The notes under the pieces were generated by a model. The model worked only from the letters and a program-made list of their open reading frames with translations, searched no databases and was not told where the DNA came from. Positions 37,138 to 37,859 of a DNA stretch of 37,859 nt are shown here, piece after piece (within the stretch, counting starts at the first letter, position 1; each line of letters starts with the position of its first letter). Location of the stretch: positions 1 through 37,859 of the forward strand of contig JAHIPI010000087.1 in assembly GCA_018894435.1 (NCBI GenBank), read 5' to 3'. The stretch comes from Candidatus Omnitrophota bacterium. Its GTDB lineage: Bacteria > Omnitrophota > Gorgyraeia > JAHIPI01. The translations under genes and the position numbers were made by a program.

Positions 37138-37859
37138 AATTTATCCACCCTCACTACTTTCTCCTTGCCGAATAGATCAAATAAATTATTTACGGCCTCG
37201 AGATTCCATAACCATATTTTCATTTCTTTAGCCAGTATCTTCGCGTTGATGTCTATCTCTTTGAAATGCATAAAGATGCGGCGCTTGAGGAGTGGTTTAT
37301 ATTTCATGGAATCCCGCACAAAATCGACGATGTCATTCTCCTCCACTTTATCCTTGAATATGCAAGCAAGGTAAAGCTTATTGTTTACATATCCGGCGAC
37401 CCACTTTTTCGCACCATTTTCTATTATCTCTACCTTATCGAAACGAACCAGCCGGTGCTTCTTAGAATCTATCTCAATAAGTTCATTATTGAAAGATTCC
37501 AGAAGCATCTTTGCCCGTGTAGCTACATCAAGTTTTGAATTATTTACGAAATTTTGTATCATGTTCAACGCGTCGTCACGAAAATTCTTCGCCTTCTCGG
37601 ATATGTTATCCACAAGAGTAACTCTACGCTTGTGATAAACTTTAGTAAGCCAGAACCGGAGCATCTTATCGTAGAAGGCGTAAGTATTGCCTGAGGTGTA
37701 TATCAGGTTTTTATCGATCAAAAGTTTTATGTGACGGGACACCTCTTTATTATTACAGCCGGTTCGCCCCACAATCTCTTTATTTTTATAAAATCCATAA
37801 GATATAGCGATGAGCGTCTCGCGCGCTTCTTCATACTTGGCCTCTATCACGTCCTGCAA
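37134..37859 (-). CDS. C-terminal part of an archaeal-type AAA ATPase (partial at right edge)
   Basis: The reading frame is open to the window edge; the apparent first codon (TTG) is not a real start. About 240 residues are visible: a winged-helix-like segment (YGFYKNKEIVGRTGCNNKEV, SRHIKLLIDKNLIYTSGNTY), the FYDKMLRFWLTKVYHKRR segment seen after archaeal-type ATPase domains, and a mixed C-terminal region (LASxx...WLWNLEAVNNLFDLFG). The nucleotide-binding domain must lie beyond the edge. The family call is from pattern and is moderate. Confidence 0.6.
   Translation of the reverse strand: MQDVIEAKYEEARETLIAISYGFYKNKEIVGRTGCNNKEVSRHIKLLIDKNLIYTSGNTYAFYDKMLRFWLTKVYHKRRVTLVDNISEKAKNFRDDALNMIQNFVNNSKLDVATRAKMLLESFNNELIEIDSKKHRLVRFDKVEIIENGAKKWVAGYVNNKLYLACIFKDKVEENDIVDFVRDSMKYKPLLKRRIFMHFKEIDINAKILAKEMKIWLWNLEAVNNLFDLFGKEKVVRVDKL

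Noticed and set aside
37134-37859. Complete 241-residue protein beginning at the right edge
   Set aside because: The first codon is TTG at the very edge, no ribosome site can be seen and the visible part looks like the C-terminal half of an ATPase, so it is treated as partial.
1-37859. tRNA, rRNA, CRISPR arrays, insertion sequences, phage or toxin-antitoxin genes
   Set aside because: No cloverleaf, spaced repeats, transposase or integrase motif, or toxin-antitoxin pair was seen in the coding or intergenic regions.

Overview
The window is a dense, almost entirely minus-strand block of a Gram-negative bacterial genome. It most resembles Candidatus Omnitrophota or a relative in the PVC superphylum. 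The pointers are a small basic protein of the Chlamydiae/Verrucomicrobia type (TIGR04137-like), a TIGR04073-like exosortase-associated protein, a DUF6485 protein, a four-subunit archaeal-type pyruvate:ferredoxin oxidoreductase, many PilZ and HD-GYP proteins, and Tat, type IV pilus and ExeA/GspB-like genes. This assignment is inference from gene content; there is no rRNA, tRNA, CRISPR array or insertion sequence in the window.

Layout, left to right. 1-3162: a porGDAB operon followed by a type IV pilin-like gene that runs off the left edge. 3171-5864: a membrane-anchored protein, a ParA ATPase fused to a glycogen-binding (CBM48/AMPK-beta) domain, and a TPR protein, behind a good sigma-70 promoter. 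5961-8621: STAS-PilZ, PilZ, pentapeptide-repeat K+ channel and M23 peptidase genes in one tight run. 8724-13307: a small exported protein, a membrane HD-GYP protein and a short YqeY-like gene, tatA-tatC, def, panD, small cysteine-rich and membrane proteins, a BamE-like protein and a PilZ protein. 13413-19626: PilZ, DUF4416, an alpha/beta-hydrolase-like protein without its nucleophile serine, an AmmeMemoRadiSam-type radical SAM protein with a Tat signal, and a membrane SpeE-like protein. 19736-21425: a PAS-GAF-HD-GYP gene behind a candidate c-di-GMP-I riboswitch. 21522-26050: DUF6941-like, DAK2/FakA-like, PilZ, DUF362-ferredoxin, DUF523, fumarylacetoacetase-family and zinc-finger proteins. 26167-28122: back-to-back promoters drive a TIGR04073-like gene (minus) and an ExeA/GspB-like pair, the only plus-strand genes. 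28127-37859: a packed minus-strand run with GNAT, aroB, nnrE, the small basic protein, SPOR, AsmA/GspN-like, a degenerate HD-GYP, pilT, dgt, an archaeal-type thymidylate synthase, a phosphodiesterase and the end of an ATPase-like gene.

The strongest theme is cyclic di-GMP. There are five PilZ proteins, all with RxxxR and (D/N)xSxxG motifs, and three HD-GYP proteins, two apparently active and one that has lost several metal ligands. A candidate c-di-GMP-sensing RNA precedes one of the phosphodiesterases. No GGDEF cyclase lies in the window. These sit among pilus, secretion and envelope genes, so control of surface structures by c-di-GMP is the likely shared output.

The best candidates for something undescribed are the ParA-CBM48 fusion with its membrane partner, the STAS-PilZ/PilZ/channel/M23 operon, the operon joining a Tat-signalled radical SAM protein to two enzyme-like proteins that lack key catalytic residues, and the candidate riboswitch. 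There is no stretch above 300 bases without a gene; the longest (21281-21521) holds the promoter and riboswitch leader.
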